Shown piece by piece: positions 17,607 to 26,697 of a stretch of 64,000 bases of DNA. A program made the translations under genes and the position numbers. The notes below the pieces were generated by a model. It worked only from the letters and a program-made list of their open reading frames with translations, did no database searches and was not told where the DNA came from. Every line of letters begins with the position of its first letter. Position 1 is the first letter of the stretch. Source of the DNA: Motiliproteus sp041586735 (lineage in GTDB: Bacteria; Pseudomonadota; Gammaproteobacteria; Pseudomonadales; Balneatricaceae); assembly GCA_041586735.1 (NCBI GenBank), contig JBFGZQ010000015.1, positions 1-64,000 on the forward strand. The letters run 5' to 3'.

Positions 17607-18791
17607 TTATTCCGTGAAGATAGAGTTGGCGATAACCAGTTTCTGTACTTCAGTGGTGCCCTCATAGATGCGTAGCGCTCGAATATCCCGGTACAGTGAT
17701 TCAACGGTAACACCTTGTACCACACCTAGGCCACCAAATAGCTGTACCGCCTTATCGATAACCTCCTGAGCCTTTTCGGTAGCGTACATCTTGGCCATGG
17801 ACGAGGGGCTGGTGTTACGACCTCCAAAGGTGTCTTTACTCCAAGCAGAGCGATAAACCAGCAGCGACGAAGCATCTATATCTACGGCCATCTCGGCGAT
17901 TTTGGCTTGGGTCAGCTGGTAATCGGCTAGTTGTTTGCCGAAAACTGAGCGCTCCTGGATCCGTACCAGCGCCTCGCTCATGGCTCTGCGAGCAAAGCCT
18001 AATGCCGCCGATCCCACACTAGTGCGGAACACGTCCAATGTGCCCATCGCCACTTTAAAACCTTCACCTGGATTGCCTACCATGGCCGATTCAGATACTC
18101 GACAGTTCTCCAGGGTAATGGTGCCTAAAGGGTGAGGCGCGATGACCCGGATTCTTTCGGATACCCTGATTCCCGGATTATCAGCATCGACGATAAAAGC
18201 AGACAGTCCTCGGGCACCAGGTGCTTCGCCGGTTCTGGCGAACACGATGTAGTGATCGGCGATCCCGGCATTTGATATCCAGGTCTTTAAGCCATCGAGG
18301 ATAAAATCAGATCCTTCCCGGCGAGCGGTTGTGGATATGGCCGACACATCGCTGCCAGCATCGGGTTCGGAAAGCGCAAAAGCGGCGATCCTTTCGCCTC
18401 GAATGACCGGTGGCAAGTAATCAGCACGTTGTTGAGGAGTTCCTGCGATGGAGATAGGACCGGTTCCTAAGCCCTGCATAGCGAAGGCGAAATCGACAAG
18501 CGGTGCATGGCTGGCCAGGATGTCTCGGCTCAGGCACAGACTGCGAACATCAAACTGACCCTGAGGGTCGACTACCGCTGTGCAGTTTAGGAACTGTGCT
18601 TGGCCCAACCGGCTGACAATCTCACGGCAGGCTGCATCTTGAGAAGTATCATCCTCGCCCGCAGCTGCGGCGATCTCAACCAATTGATTCTTGGCGAAGG
18701 CGTCGAGAGACGTCATCAACTGGCGATGGCGAGGTTCAAAAAATGGCCATTGATCGAAGCCAGAAGATCTAAAGTAGGTTTCAGTGGTCAT
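17607..18791 (-). CDS. Acyl-CoA dehydrogenase of the catabolic island
   Basis: An FAD-dependent acyl-CoA dehydrogenase of 394 residues. Seen: FALSEPDAGSDVSAIST near 131, the FAD-site region DVFRTSVGSAALGFARRAM near 230, and C-terminal RIYEGTTEVQKLVIANSIF with the usual catalytic Glu context. The ATG at 18791 is chosen for AGGAGAAGG before it; the frame extends to 18827. It is the last gene of a three-gene unit with the hydratase and SDR. The set is reminiscent of AliB-BadK-BadH (cyclohexanecarboxylate) and of 2-aminobenzoyl-CoA clusters. Substrate unknown; alpha,beta-dehydrogenation of a ring or branched acyl-CoA is inferred. Confidence 0.87.
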   Translation of the reverse strand: MTTETYFRSSGFDQWPFFEPRHRQLMTSLDAFAKNQLVEIAAAAGEDDTSQDAACREIVSRLGQAQFLNCTAVVDPQGQFDVRSLCLSRDILASHAPLVDFAFAMQGLGTGPISIAGTPQQRADYLPPVIRGERIAAFALSEPDAGSDVSAISTTARREGSDFILDGLKTWISNAGIADHYIVFARTGEAPGARGLSAFIVDADNPGIRVSERIRVIAPHPLGTITLENCRVSESAMVGNPGEGFKVAMGTLDVFRTSVGSAALGFARRAMSEALVRIQERSVFGKQLADYQLTQAKIAEMAVDIDASSLLVYRSAWSKDTFGGRNTSPSSMAKMYATEKAQEVIDKAVQLFGGLGVVQGVTVESLYRDIRALRIYEGTTEVQKLVIANSIFTE

Positions 18792-18877
18792 AATTACCTT
18801 CTCCTGTTTGATCCACGGGTCGGGCAATACGCCTTTGAGGCCATATCTACTGCGCCCGACCGAGGATGAGTGATGGC

Positions 18878-19696
18878 TTAATTGCCTTCGAATTTCGGGA
18901 TTTCCTTGTTGACGAAGGCGTGATAGGCCCGCTCAAAATCTTTGGTTGCCATGCAGATAGCCTGGGCTTCTGCCTCGGTTTCCAGAGCCTGTTCGATGCT
19001 TTGGCTCCACTCCTGGTGCAGGCATTTTTTAGTGACTGTGTGCGCAAAATAAGGTCCTTCAGTGATGACCTTAGCCATGCTGTAGGCTTTGTTCATGAGC
19101 TCCTCTTGGGAGACGACTTCGTTGAAGAAGCCCCAGTTAGCGCCCTCGGTGGGCGTCATTACCCGTCCAGTGTAGAGCAACTCAGAGGCGCGGCCGTGAC
19201 CTATGAGTCTTGGCAAAATGGCACAAGCGCCCATGTCGCAGCCAGCCAGCCCGACCTTGACGAATAGGAAGGCGGTTTTAACCCGCTCGGTGGCATAACG
19301 GAAATCACTGGCCATAGCTAGAATCGCACCAGCACCGACACAAATACCGTCAATCGCGGCGATGATCGGCTGAGGGCACTGACGCATCTCTTTGACCAGA
19401 TCGCCGGTCATGCGGGTAAACTTAAGCTGCTCATCAATACCCATCCTGGTCAATGGGCCGATGATGTCATGCACATCGCCACCGGAGCAGAAGTTACCAC
19501 CGGCTCCGGTAATCACCACGGCCCTGACATCAGATGCGTACTGCAATTTATGAAAGGTATCGCGAAGTTCTGCGTAGCTCTCGAAGGTAAAGGGATTTTT
19601 ACGGTCGGGGATATTCATGGTGACGGTAGCGACTCCATCGCTAACATCCCAGCCAAAATGATCGGGCTTCCAGTCTGCAGCTTTTACTTTATACAT
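18878..19696 (-). CDS. Enoyl-CoA hydratase family protein of the catabolic island
   Basis: A 272-residue crotonase-fold protein. The first oxyanion segment reads NFCSGGDVHDIIGPL, a form I associate with hydratases in 2-aminobenzoyl- and salicylyl-CoA clusters rather than general beta-oxidation. The second reads IDGICVGAGAILAMASDFR, where the usual catalytic Glu of GGGxE is replaced (GAGAIL), and the later glutamate of the PE-K-G motif is also absent (KVGLAGCDMGAC). Hydration by the classical two-Glu mechanism is therefore doubtful; hydrolase, isomerase or unusual hydratase activity is possible. It lies 58 bp after the SDR gene in the same unit. Confidence 0.82.
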   Translation of the reverse strand: MYKVKAADWKPDHFGWDVSDGVATVTMNIPDRKNPFTFESYAELRDTFHKLQYASDVRAVVITGAGGNFCSGGDVHDIIGPLTRMGIDEQLKFTRMTGDLVKEMRQCPQPIIAAIDGICVGAGAILAMASDFRYATERVKTAFLFVKVGLAGCDMGACAILPRLIGHGRASELLYTGRVMTPTEGANWGFFNEVVSQEELMNKAYSMAKVITEGPYFAHTVTKKCLHQEWSQSIEQALETEAEAQAICMATKDFERAYHAFVNKEIPKFEGN

Positions 19697-19754
19697 CGTA
19701 TGTTCCTTAAATTAGTTTTTGTACTGTCTCTAGTGACGACATGGCTTGGCTGAG

Positions 19755-20501
19755 TTAGTCGACCATGGTCAGTCCGCCACTGACGCTTAATACCTGTCCG
19801 GTGACGAAGGATGAACGATCGCTGGAGAAGAACAGCACCGCGTCAGCCAGTTCGGATGGCTTAGCCAGACGGCCAAGGGGGGTGGCGCGGATGAAGGCCT
19901 CCTGATGTTTTTCTGGTACGGCACGAAGCAGTGGTGTATCGGTAGGGCCAGGACAGACGGCGTTGACATTGATATTGAAGCGCGCGAGCTCCCGAGCCAG
20001 AGATTTAACGAAGGCGATGGCTCCACCTTTGGCGCCGGCGTAGACGGTCTCTCCCATGCTGCCGACACGTCCGGCATCACTGGCGATAACTACAATTTTG
20101 CCTTCTTTGCGCTCGATCATCTGGTCCAGGAATGCACGGGTTACCAGAACCGGCGCCATGAAGTTCAGATCGACGACCCGTTTCCAGAAGTCGGGGGTGT
20201 TCTTGATAAAGGGCTCTATTTTCCCCCAGCCGGCCACGTTAACAACAATATCGACATGACCCTTACTGGCGTAAGTCTGCTGTTTGAAAGACTCGATTGA
20301 TTCTGGATCGGTTACATCCATGCGCAGAAAGTCCGCGCTGCCACCTTCTGTACGAATCTGCTCTGCAGCGGTTTGTCCCGCGTCTTCATTGATGTCACCA
20401 AGAAATACGTGGGCACCTGCTTTGGCTAGGCCTTGTGCGGTGGCAAAGCCGATTCCTGACGCTGCGCCGGTTACAACGGCAACTTTATTATCTAAGTGCA
20501 T
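19755..20501 (-). CDS. BadH-like short-chain dehydrogenase
   Basis: An NAD(P)-dependent SDR of 248 residues. Seen: TGAASGIG cofactor motif near 11, NVAGWG in the NNAG position, catalytic Ser in IASDAGRVG, and Tyr/Lys in YAGAK near 155. The C-terminus (VCPGPTDTPLL, LSVSGGLTMVD) closely resembles my memory of BadH, the 2-hydroxycyclohexanecarboxyl-CoA dehydrogenase of Rhodopseudomonas palustris. Oxidation of a hydroxyacyl-CoA to a beta-ketoacyl-CoA is the likely step. First gene of the unit read leftward; two operator copies precede it. Confidence 0.86.
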   Translation of the reverse strand: MHLDNKVAVVTGAASGIGFATAQGLAKAGAHVFLGDINEDAGQTAAEQIRTEGGSADFLRMDVTDPESIESFKQQTYASKGHVDIVVNVAGWGKIEPFIKNTPDFWKRVVDLNFMAPVLVTRAFLDQMIERKEGKIVVIASDAGRVGSMGETVYAGAKGGAIAFVKSLARELARFNINVNAVCPGPTDTPLLRAVPEKHQEAFIRATPLGRLAKPSELADAVLFFSSDRSSFVTGQVLSVSGGLTMVD

Positions 20502-20545
20502 AAGGCTCTCCAGTCGGTTATGTAGTAAACGTCATTCAGGCTTAA

Positions 20546-20559
20546 TGAATGATCAGTCA
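20546..20559. promoter_or_regulatory. Island operator copy 1
   Basis: TGAATGATCAGTCA, centred on TGATCA, 45 bp before the BadH-like SDR gene. An extra half site TCATTCA lies at 20532-20538. Confidence 0.65.
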
Positions 20560-20564
20560 GTTAA

Positions 20565-20578
20565 TGATTGAGTATTCA
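20565..20578. promoter_or_regulatory. Island operator copy 2
   Basis: TGATTGAGTATTCA, 19 bp from copy 1. A minus-strand -35-like TTGACC (20592-20587) lies just upstream, so the site would cover the -10 region of the leftward promoter. Confidence 0.55.
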
Positions 20579-20696
20579 GTTCTCTGGGTCAAGTGTAATT
20601 TTCATTATTGGTTTTAGATCGTGCCGATCTAGGTTGCTCAGAGAGCTAAAAATCAGGCAGTCGCCGCTATCAGTATTGACTTTTTCACTCGGCGAG

Positions 20697-20710
20697 TGAA
20701 TAGTCATTCA
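20697..20710. promoter_or_regulatory. Island operator copy 3
   Basis: TGAATAGTCATTCA before the rightward SDR gene. A -35-like TTGACT (20676-20681) lies 15 bp upstream, so the site overlaps the expected -10. A separate inverted repeat, CACTCG-G-CGAGTG, sits at 20686-20698. Confidence 0.65.
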
Positions 20711-20817
20711 GTTTAAAGGCCGTTAATATCAGGCAATGCGGCACTCTGTGCGGACCGGCATAACCATTGTTAGCCATTGTCTGCTGGTCTGTGAACAGCA
20801 TCTATATGTGAGGACTT

Positions 20818-21579
20818 ATGATGAACAACAAGGTTCAAGAGAAAGTGATAGGCGTTACCGGTGCTAGTCGTGGGATTGGGGCGGCTGTTGCCATTGAGCT
20901 GGCGCGGCGGGGTTTTATTGTTGCCTGTCTGAACAGAAGCGGCTTAGCCACAGAGTGCCCGGATGACGTTGATGATGAGATCAGAGCGCGTTTAGTGGGT
21001 ATTCAATGTGATGTCACCGATGAGACCTCGGTTCGTGATGCGATGGGTCAGGCAGATGCTTTAGGAGGTGGATTATTTGGTATTGTCAATAATGCCGGGA
21101 TCGCTTCTGGAGGCGGGTCTGACGTCTACCCACTGGCAGATTTTGAAACGGTTTTGCAAACCAACGTGGTGGGTGTGTTTTCGGTGTGTCAGGCTTGTTA
21201 CCCTTTTCTAGCAGCGAATAAGGGTGGGATTATTATCAATATTGGCTCGTTCTGGGACCGTATAGGCGGCAAGGGCTACGTGGCTTACTGTGCTTCAAAA
21301 GCTGCTGTAGGGGCGGTTTCACGCGCTCTTGCGGTGGAGTGGGCGAAACATAACATTAGGGTTTTGGATGTTGCACCGGGCTATGTGCGTACCGAAATGA
21401 CGGCCGATTTTCTTGATCAGCAAGTAATGAAAGATCATCTGAAGGGGCGGATACCACGGGGTTATCCTGGAGAGCCTAACGACATCGCCCGATTTGTAGC
21501 CTCAACTTTCGTCGAGGACAACGCCTATCTCACCGGTAGCACGATTTATATCGATGGCGCCCAGGGAATCGCTCCGTAG
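20818..21579 (+). CDS. Short-chain dehydrogenase/reductase (FabG-like)
   Basis: A 253-residue SDR with TGASRGIG near 14, NNAG near 90, catalytic Ser in NIGSFWD, and Tyr/Lys in YCASK near 160. GTGAGGA lies before the ATG; a second ATG at 20821 is also usable. It is transcribed alone and divergently from the other SDR gene, with operator copy 3 at its promoter. A second hydroxyacyl-CoA dehydrogenase or a reductase for an aldehyde/ketone intermediate is possible; the sequence does not decide. Confidence 0.83.
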   Translation: MMNNKVQEKVIGVTGASRGIGAAVAIELARRGFIVACLNRSGLATECPDDVDDEIRARLVGIQCDVTDETSVRDAMGQADALGGGLFGIVNNAGIASGGGSDVYPLADFETVLQTNVVGVFSVCQACYPFLAANKGGIIINIGSFWDRIGGKGYVAYCASKAAVGAVSRALAVEWAKHNIRVLDVAPGYVRTEMTADFLDQQVMKDHLKGRIPRGYPGEPNDIARFVASTFVEDNAYLTGSTIYIDGAQGIAP

Positions 21580-21750
21580 GTTCCGTCGGGCTTGGCTGAA
21601 TGTAGAGCATTAAGCCTGCCTGCTTTCCCATTTTAGACGGGTCTCTGGTGTCGCTTGTTTTTCCATCCCGCTTCTTTCACCTCTCGGTCATGGATCCTGG
21701 ATAGAGGTGTTCTTTGCAAACCGTCTGTATCCGTGTCGCTTGCATAAATC

Positions 21751-21777
21751 AACTGACGCCGCTAATAGGCGTCAGTT
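21751..21777. terminator. Hairpin between convergent SDR and MFS genes
   Basis: AACTGACGCC pairs perfectly with GGCGTCAGTT over a 7-nt loop. The arm overlaps the MFS stop codon. T-tracts are poor, so termination strength is uncertain. Confidence 0.55.
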
Positions 21778-22989
21778 GGATATCTCCGCTTGCTGCGTAT
21801 TAGCATGAATGGCGGTTGGCTTATTCAGTAGCAGGCCGCAGCCAATCCCCAGCGCAGCGGCGGTTAAGGTGAGGATTAATGAATATTCCCAGGCGCCAAA
21901 AGCGATAACTAGGCTTGTCAGTAGAATTGGCCCTAGAATCTGCCCCGCGCCAGCACCCTGCATTAAGAACCCCATCATGCTGGCCATTTGCCCTGGATGC
22001 TGAATGTAAAAAGGTGCGCTGGCGGCAAGGGTGCCTGGGATGAGCCCACCGATGGCGCTGAAACTGACGGCTGCTAGAAATCGCCATGTCAGGGATAGCT
22101 CGTTATTAAAAATGACGAGGGTGCAGAGTCCTGTGATGGCGGCAGCGAATATAAGTAATCGGTGGCGCTGCCAGCCGTGACGTAGTAGCCAGCCGGATGC
22201 CAGGTTACCGACGATGTTGGCCATCACCACTAGCGCGCCTAAGGTAGCGGCCTGGGGTATAGCGATCTGATACTGATCTACGAACATTTTTGGTAGAAAG
22301 GAGGTGACCGCTATAAATTGAGCCGAGTAGGCGGCAAAGCAACCGAACAGGCAGAGGGGTGCGCGTTGGCCAACCATTCTCAGAGAGCGAGATAGGTTGA
22401 CCTGCTCGGGGGCTGAAGAGTAAGGGCTGCGAAATGCTAGGCCGATCCATAATCCCAAGATTAGGGTTGTGATCCCGGCGATTATCCATAGTCCTCGCCA
22501 TCCGACCCTGTCTAGTAACCAGGGAGACATCAGCAACATAACCCCCATGCCGATCGGCACAAAGGCGCCCCATAAGCCCAGAGCCAGAGGGCGGTCGTGG
22601 TCGGTGCTGGAACCAGCGATCAGTGCTGGCAGCGAGGTCGCAGCGAGGATGTAGCCCAGGCCTTCTATTACCCGAGTCAGCAGCATAGCTGAGAGGCTGG
22701 TGGACATGGCACCTAGCAAACTGCCTGTGGCGCAGATCAGCAGCCCCAGCAATGCTGCCCGTTGATGGCCGATTCGGTCAGAAAAGCATCCTATCAACAG
22801 TCCTATGAGGCCGGTTATCAGGCTAAAAGCCGCGACCACCATGCCGACGCCCTGTAGTGAGGTTTGGAGTTCGTCGATGAGGGTAGGGATAGAGCCAGGC
22901 AACTTGCCTATATGGATCGCGATAGTGCAGCCTGCAAAAAACGCCAGTACCACATGCGGCCAAGAGGTGTTTTTTAGGGAGGAGGGCAA
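21772..22989 (-). CDS. Major facilitator superfamily transporter
   Basis: A 405-residue membrane protein with about twelve hydrophobic segments and the loop 2-3 signature GCFSDRIGHQRAALLG near 68-83 (MFS motif A-like). It follows the Pat gene by 13 bp and is probably co-transcribed with it. It resembles CynX/NimT- or sugar/aromatic acid-type MFS proteins only in general form. It may be a second importer or an exporter for the island's substrate; no direct evidence. Confidence 0.83.
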   Translation of the reverse strand: MPSSLKNTSWPHVVLAFFAGCTIAIHIGKLPGSIPTLIDELQTSLQGVGMVVAAFSLITGLIGLLIGCFSDRIGHQRAALLGLLICATGSLLGAMSTSLSAMLLTRVIEGLGYILAATSLPALIAGSSTDHDRPLALGLWGAFVPIGMGVMLLMSPWLLDRVGWRGLWIIAGITTLILGLWIGLAFRSPYSSAPEQVNLSRSLRMVGQRAPLCLFGCFAAYSAQFIAVTSFLPKMFVDQYQIAIPQAATLGALVVMANIVGNLASGWLLRHGWQRHRLLIFAAAITGLCTLVIFNNELSLTWRFLAAVSFSAIGGLIPGTLAASAPFYIQHPGQMASMMGFLMQGAGAGQILGPILLTSLVIAFGAWEYSLILTLTAAALGIGCGLLLNKPTAIHANTQQAEISN

Positions 22990-23002
22990 AATAGAACGTC
23001 CT

Positions 23003-25564
23003 TTATAAGATAGGTTCAGGGGGATAAGGCGTTGCTTGTGTGGGAGTTAACTCAAGCCTGACCTCTACCATCCCCTCCTCGGGAACGGGCGTGAGTGTAA
23101 ATCCTATTTTCTTAGCCAATCCCAGCATCCGTAGATTGTCAGAGAGTATTTGACCGACGATGAACCGGGTCCCCCGGGAGCGACAGTAAGCAATCATCTT
23201 GCTCATCAGCTTGACGCTCAAACCGGTCCCTTTCAGTCCTCTGCTCATTAGAATGGCAAACTCAGCGGATTCGTTGTTAGGATCGGTAACGGTTCGAACC
23301 ACCCCCAGGGTTTCGCTGGTGCCATCCTTCTCGGTGACGGCTATGAAGGCCATCTCCCGGTCGTAGTCGATTTGAGTCAGACGTGCCATCTGTGAATGAC
23401 GAAGTCTGCGAATCTGTCCGAAGAACCGATAGCGAAGATCATCTCCGGACGCCTGGTCGAGTAGTCTGTAGTGATTCGGTTGGTCTTCAGGGCGAATGGG
23501 GCGCAGCATACCCCGTCTTCCATCATCGAGTATAAAGGGCTCTTCAAGATGTTTGGGGTAGGGGCGAATGGCTAGGCGTTGACAGGAGTCGGTATCAACG
23601 CTCTTGAGGTGTATTTGAACCGTTTCGATTGAGATTCTGTTTTTATTAAAGCGAAGTGGATTAATTACTAGGCTCTGGAGTTGAGGAATATCGACTATCA
23701 ATTGTGATACTTGTACCAGTATCTGGCAGAGAACCGAGGTGGTGACGGATCTGTGGTTGGTCTCTGGGCCGCCTGCTGGATTGGTATCTAGATTGGTGTC
23801 TAGATCGGTGTCTAGATCGGTCTCGGGATTGCTGAGGCGCTGCGAAATGCGGGTTCTAGTAATTAGATCTCGCGCCAGACTCATATTCAGCGGTGGCAGG
23901 GCAACGGCGTAGTCTCCGATAAGCCCAGCATCGGGGCCTCCTTGGCCAAATGTTATGACTGGACCGAAAGTCGGATCCTGGCTGACCTTAATCATAAAAT
24001 CGTAGTCGCGGGTATCTTGATCGTAGCCATGATCGGGAGGCGGAAGAGGGATGCAGTAGGCCGCGAGCAGCGCTTTAGCGTCCTGGTCTGTCATGAGGTC
24101 ATCTTTACCTCGTATGGTCCGGGTGACGAGCCGCTGGGCCGCTTGGGTATCGGGTTTAAAGGTGTCAGGAAGCGATTCAGGAGTTTCCATCAGCTGACGC
24201 TGGTTTTGTCGGTAACGGATACCGTGCATGAAGGCGCGTACGGCGGTGGTTGGGGTGTTGTAAGTGGCAATCTGCTCTCGGGAAAATAGATCGCGTGCCT
24301 GTTTGACCGTTGCTTCACCGACCCAGCAGGTCAATAGATAGCACGGCGTTTGCCTATGGGCGCTGACGATGCCTTCGGCTGCCGCCATGCTATCCGAGGT
24401 GGCCACCGGAGCGTGGATGACCATAATAATGTCCACTTCGGGGGCTTGGGCAAGTATTTTGTATGCCTGTTCATAGCGCTCGCGGGTAGCATTGGAGAAG
24501 ATATCGACTGGGTTGCTGCGGGACCAGGGAGAGGGGAGTATTTCATCTAGTTGTTTGAGCGTCTCAGCGGATAAGTTAGCCAAGTGGTTGCCACAGGCGC
24601 TCAGTTCATCAACCGCCATGATGCCTAGGCTGCTGCCGCTGCAGAGAATGGCTAGGTTTTCGCCGCGCATTTTTCCTGCCCGGGCCAGTGACTCAACCCC
24701 GGCAAACAGCTCGTCGATATCGTAGACACGCAGCATGCCTGCACGGCGGATGGCGGCGTCGTAAACTTCATCAGACCCGGTAATAACCCCGGAGTGAGCG
24801 GCCACCGCTTTGGCGCCTGCTTTTGTACGGCCGGACTTGATAACAAGGAGCGGTTTGTTGCGCGCGGCAGCACGAGCTGCAGACATAAATTTTCGCCCCT
24901 TCTGAATAGACTCTACATAGAGGAGAATTGACTGGGTTTTAGGGTCGCTACCCAGATAATCGATGACATCGGCGCAATCGATATCAGCGCTGTCTCCCAG
25001 AGAGATGAAATGAGAAAAGCCAATATTACGGGCCCGTGCCCAGTCCAATACCGCGGTACACATCGCTCCGGATTGTGATACAAAAGCGATCTTACCGGGG
25101 AGGGCGCTCAGGTGAGAAAAGCTGGCGTTGAGCTTGGCCCCTGGGATTAATAATCCCAGGGAGTTTGGACCCAGTATCCGCAATTGGAAGGGGCTGGCTG
25201 CTTCAAGCATCGCCTGTTGTATCTCTTTTCCTGCAGAAGTCTGTTCTCTATTTAGGCCCTTAGTCATGATGATGGCTGCGCGAGTGCCGAGAGCCCCCAG
25301 TTCGGTGATGAGCTGGGGGATCACTCCCGGCGGCGTGCAGATCACCGCCAGATCTGGGACAAGAGGAAGGCTCGCCACATTTTTGTAGCTGTAGACCCCT
25401 GATACCGCTTGATGCTTAGGATTTATCGGCATGATCGGACCGGAAAAACCAGACTCAAGTAAATTTCTCATGACCAGGTTGCCGACAGTTCGCTCCCGGT
25501 TACTGGCCCCGATAACAGCCAAAGAGCGGGGGCTGAATAATTTATTTAGATTTTTTTGAGGCAC
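23003..25564 (-). CDS. pat: Pat/PatZ-type protein lysine acetyltransferase with shortened ATP-grasp region
   Basis: A large 853-residue protein. Order: N-terminal CoA-binding Rossmann domain (SPRSLAVIGASN; about 1-130), succinyl-CoA-ligase-like domain (LRILGPNSLGLL, FVSQSGAMCTAVLDWA; about 130-450), a remnant ATP-grasp part (about 480-640), then a C-terminal GNAT domain (about 680-845: LRPIRPEDQPNHYRLL, TQIDYDREMAFIAV, LKGTGLSVKLM). From memory of E. coli PatZ the order matches, but about 80 residues of the ATP-grasp lid, including the usual KL.SPDI.HKS stretch, are missing, and an Asp/Thr repeat (DLDTDLDTNLDT) is inserted near 595. Pat proteins acetylate the active-site lysine of AMP-forming acyl-CoA synthetases; one such ligase is encoded 1.5 kb away. 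Confidence 0.85.
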   Translation of the reverse strand: MPQKNLNKLFSPRSLAVIGASNRERTVGNLVMRNLLESGFSGPIMPINPKHQAVSGVYSYKNVASLPLVPDLAVICTPPGVIPQLITELGALGTRAAIIMTKGLNREQTSAGKEIQQAMLEAASPFQLRILGPNSLGLLIPGAKLNASFSHLSALPGKIAFVSQSGAMCTAVLDWARARNIGFSHFISLGDSADIDCADVIDYLGSDPKTQSILLYVESIQKGRKFMSAARAAARNKPLLVIKSGRTKAGAKAVAAHSGVITGSDEVYDAAIRRAGMLRVYDIDELFAGVESLARAGKMRGENLAILCSGSSLGIMAVDELSACGNHLANLSAETLKQLDEILPSPWSRSNPVDIFSNATRERYEQAYKILAQAPEVDIIMVIHAPVATSDSMAAAEGIVSAHRQTPCYLLTCWVGEATVKQARDLFSREQIATYNTPTTAVRAFMHGIRYRQNQRQLMETPESLPDTFKPDTQAAQRLVTRTIRGKDDLMTDQDAKALLAAYCIPLPPPDHGYDQDTRDYDFMIKVSQDPTFGPVITFGQGGPDAGLIGDYAVALPPLNMSLARDLITRTRISQRLSNPETDLDTDLDTNLDTNPAGGPETNHRSVTTSVLCQILVQVSQLIVDIPQLQSLVINPLRFNKNRISIETVQIHLKSVDTDSCQRLAIRPYPKHLEEPFILDDGRRGMLRPIRPEDQPNHYRLLDQASGDDLRYRFFGQIRRLRHSQMARLTQIDYDREMAFIAVTEKDGTSETLGVVRTVTDPNNESAEFAILMSRGLKGTGLSVKLMSKMIAYCRSRGTRFIVGQILSDNLRMLGLAKKIGFTLTPVPEEGMVEVRLELTPTQATPYPPEPIL
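23779..23826. repeat. 12-bp tandem repeat inside pat
   Basis: Four units like GATYGGTGTCTA encode an Asp/Thr/Asn/Leu repeat between the ATP-grasp remnant and the GNAT domain. Length change would stay in frame. Confidence 0.7.
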
Positions 25565-25827
25565 TTGTCTCTCCGTGTTTGTGGCGGCGGATTGGCTATC
25601 TAAAATCCACTCCCTGCGAGCCTGTTATTGTAGGCTTCATGTTGGTGCGCTAGCGAATTTTAAGATCCTGATAGGATGGTTAGCCTCGGTATGGATACTA
25701 TTCCGTCTTAATGGATACCTTGATTTTTCAGGAACTAGGTAAGCTTTATTGGTGCTGAGAAGAGGCTGTGATAATTCACCCGAGAATCGATAACGCTCTT
25801 TTTCAGTGTTGTGGTAAACCATCCACC

Positions 25828-25833
25828 TATAAT
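25828..25833 (+). promoter_or_regulatory. Consensus -10 of the tetR promoter
   Basis: TATAAT, 13 bp before operator copy 4 and about 190 bp before the tetR start. No clear -35 is seen. Confidence 0.4.
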
Positions 25834-25846
25834 CTATACCTTTTTA

Positions 25847-25860
25847 TGAATGAACATTCA
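25847..25860. promoter_or_regulatory. Island operator copy 4, at tetR
   Basis: TGAATGAACATTCA, the best-matching copy (both half sites TGAATG.. and ..CATTCA). Its place just downstream of a TATAAT suggests autorepression. Confidence 0.7.
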
Positions 25861-26022
25861 ATCCGTTTGGTGGTCTGTGGATCACCTATAAAGGCCTGTA
25901 TAGCCTATGGTTGCTGGTTTTTATGGGTGTTCTTCTATTTCGTATATAACAAAGAGATTGCTCATAACGAGGCTGTATCGCATAATCTAGTCGTTTTATC
26001 TATAGGTCAGGCCTAAGTTACT

Positions 26023-26697
26023 ATGCGATCTTCCATGAAATTTGAGAGTACTGTCACCGACCCTAAGCTTGTTGCAGACCGCAGAGCCCAAATTGCGAGT
26101 GCTGCGATAACGTTGTTTGCTGTAAAGGGTTATTACCGTACTACGATTCTCGATATTGCCAAGGCGGCGGGTATCAGTAGTGGTTTGATATACCAGTATT
26201 TTCGTGAGAAAGAGGATGTGCTCTGTTTTGCGCTGCTGCGGGTTGTTGATACTTATGAGCGCGAAATTCCACGGCGGATCTCTGAGGCTCAGGATCCGAT
26301 AGATCGTTTGTGTCTAGCCGTTGAAGCCTACTGTTCGATTGTTGATGAACTCAGAGACGCTACGTTGCTGGCCTATCGCTCCACCCAATCACTCTCGGCT
26401 GAGGGCCGCAAATTCCTGATGGAAGGAGAGCAACGTTCAAATGCAATCATTTTAGATTGCATCAATGAGTGTATAAAAGGTCGCTATTTTAATGATGTTA
26501 ATGGAGATTTACTGGTCTACCAATACGTTATGTATTGCCACACCTGGGCATTAAAATACTGGGCTTTTCGCGAGAAATATACCTTGCAGGAGTATGTTCA
26601 AGAGGGGCTTAAGCTGCTTGTCGAACCGCACCTGACGTCGCGTAAGGGACGCAGGGCGTTTAACAATAGGCAGGGGGATGTATTGCCGGAATTATAA
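26023..26697 (+). CDS. TetR-family repressor of the catabolic island
   Basis: A 224-residue TetR protein. The helix-turn-helix lies in residues about 20-66 (IASAAITLFAVKGYYRTTILDIAKAAGISSGLIYQYFREKED). The C-terminal ligand domain is helical and unlike well-known members by eye. The start at 26023 has only a weak AGG-type ribosome site; 26035 is an alternative. It is encoded between the pat unit and the CoA-ligase gene, and one operator copy precedes it. TetR regulators of CoA-dependent catabolism (PaaR, FadR types) usually sense an acyl-CoA; that is inference here. Confidence 0.85.
   Translation: MRSSMKFESTVTDPKLVADRRAQIASAAITLFAVKGYYRTTILDIAKAAGISSGLIYQYFREKEDVLCFALLRVVDTYEREIPRRISEAQDPIDRLCLAVEAYCSIVDELRDATLLAYRSTQSLSAEGRKFLMEGEQRSNAIILDCINECIKGRYFNDVNGDLLVYQYVMYCHTWALKYWAFREKYTLQEYVQEGLKLLVEPHLTSRKGRRAFNNRQGDVLPEL

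Noticed and set aside
25768..26016. 82-codon frame between pat and tetR
   Set aside because: It spans the tetR promoter and operator copy 4 and has no ribosome site or domain; more likely leader sequence.
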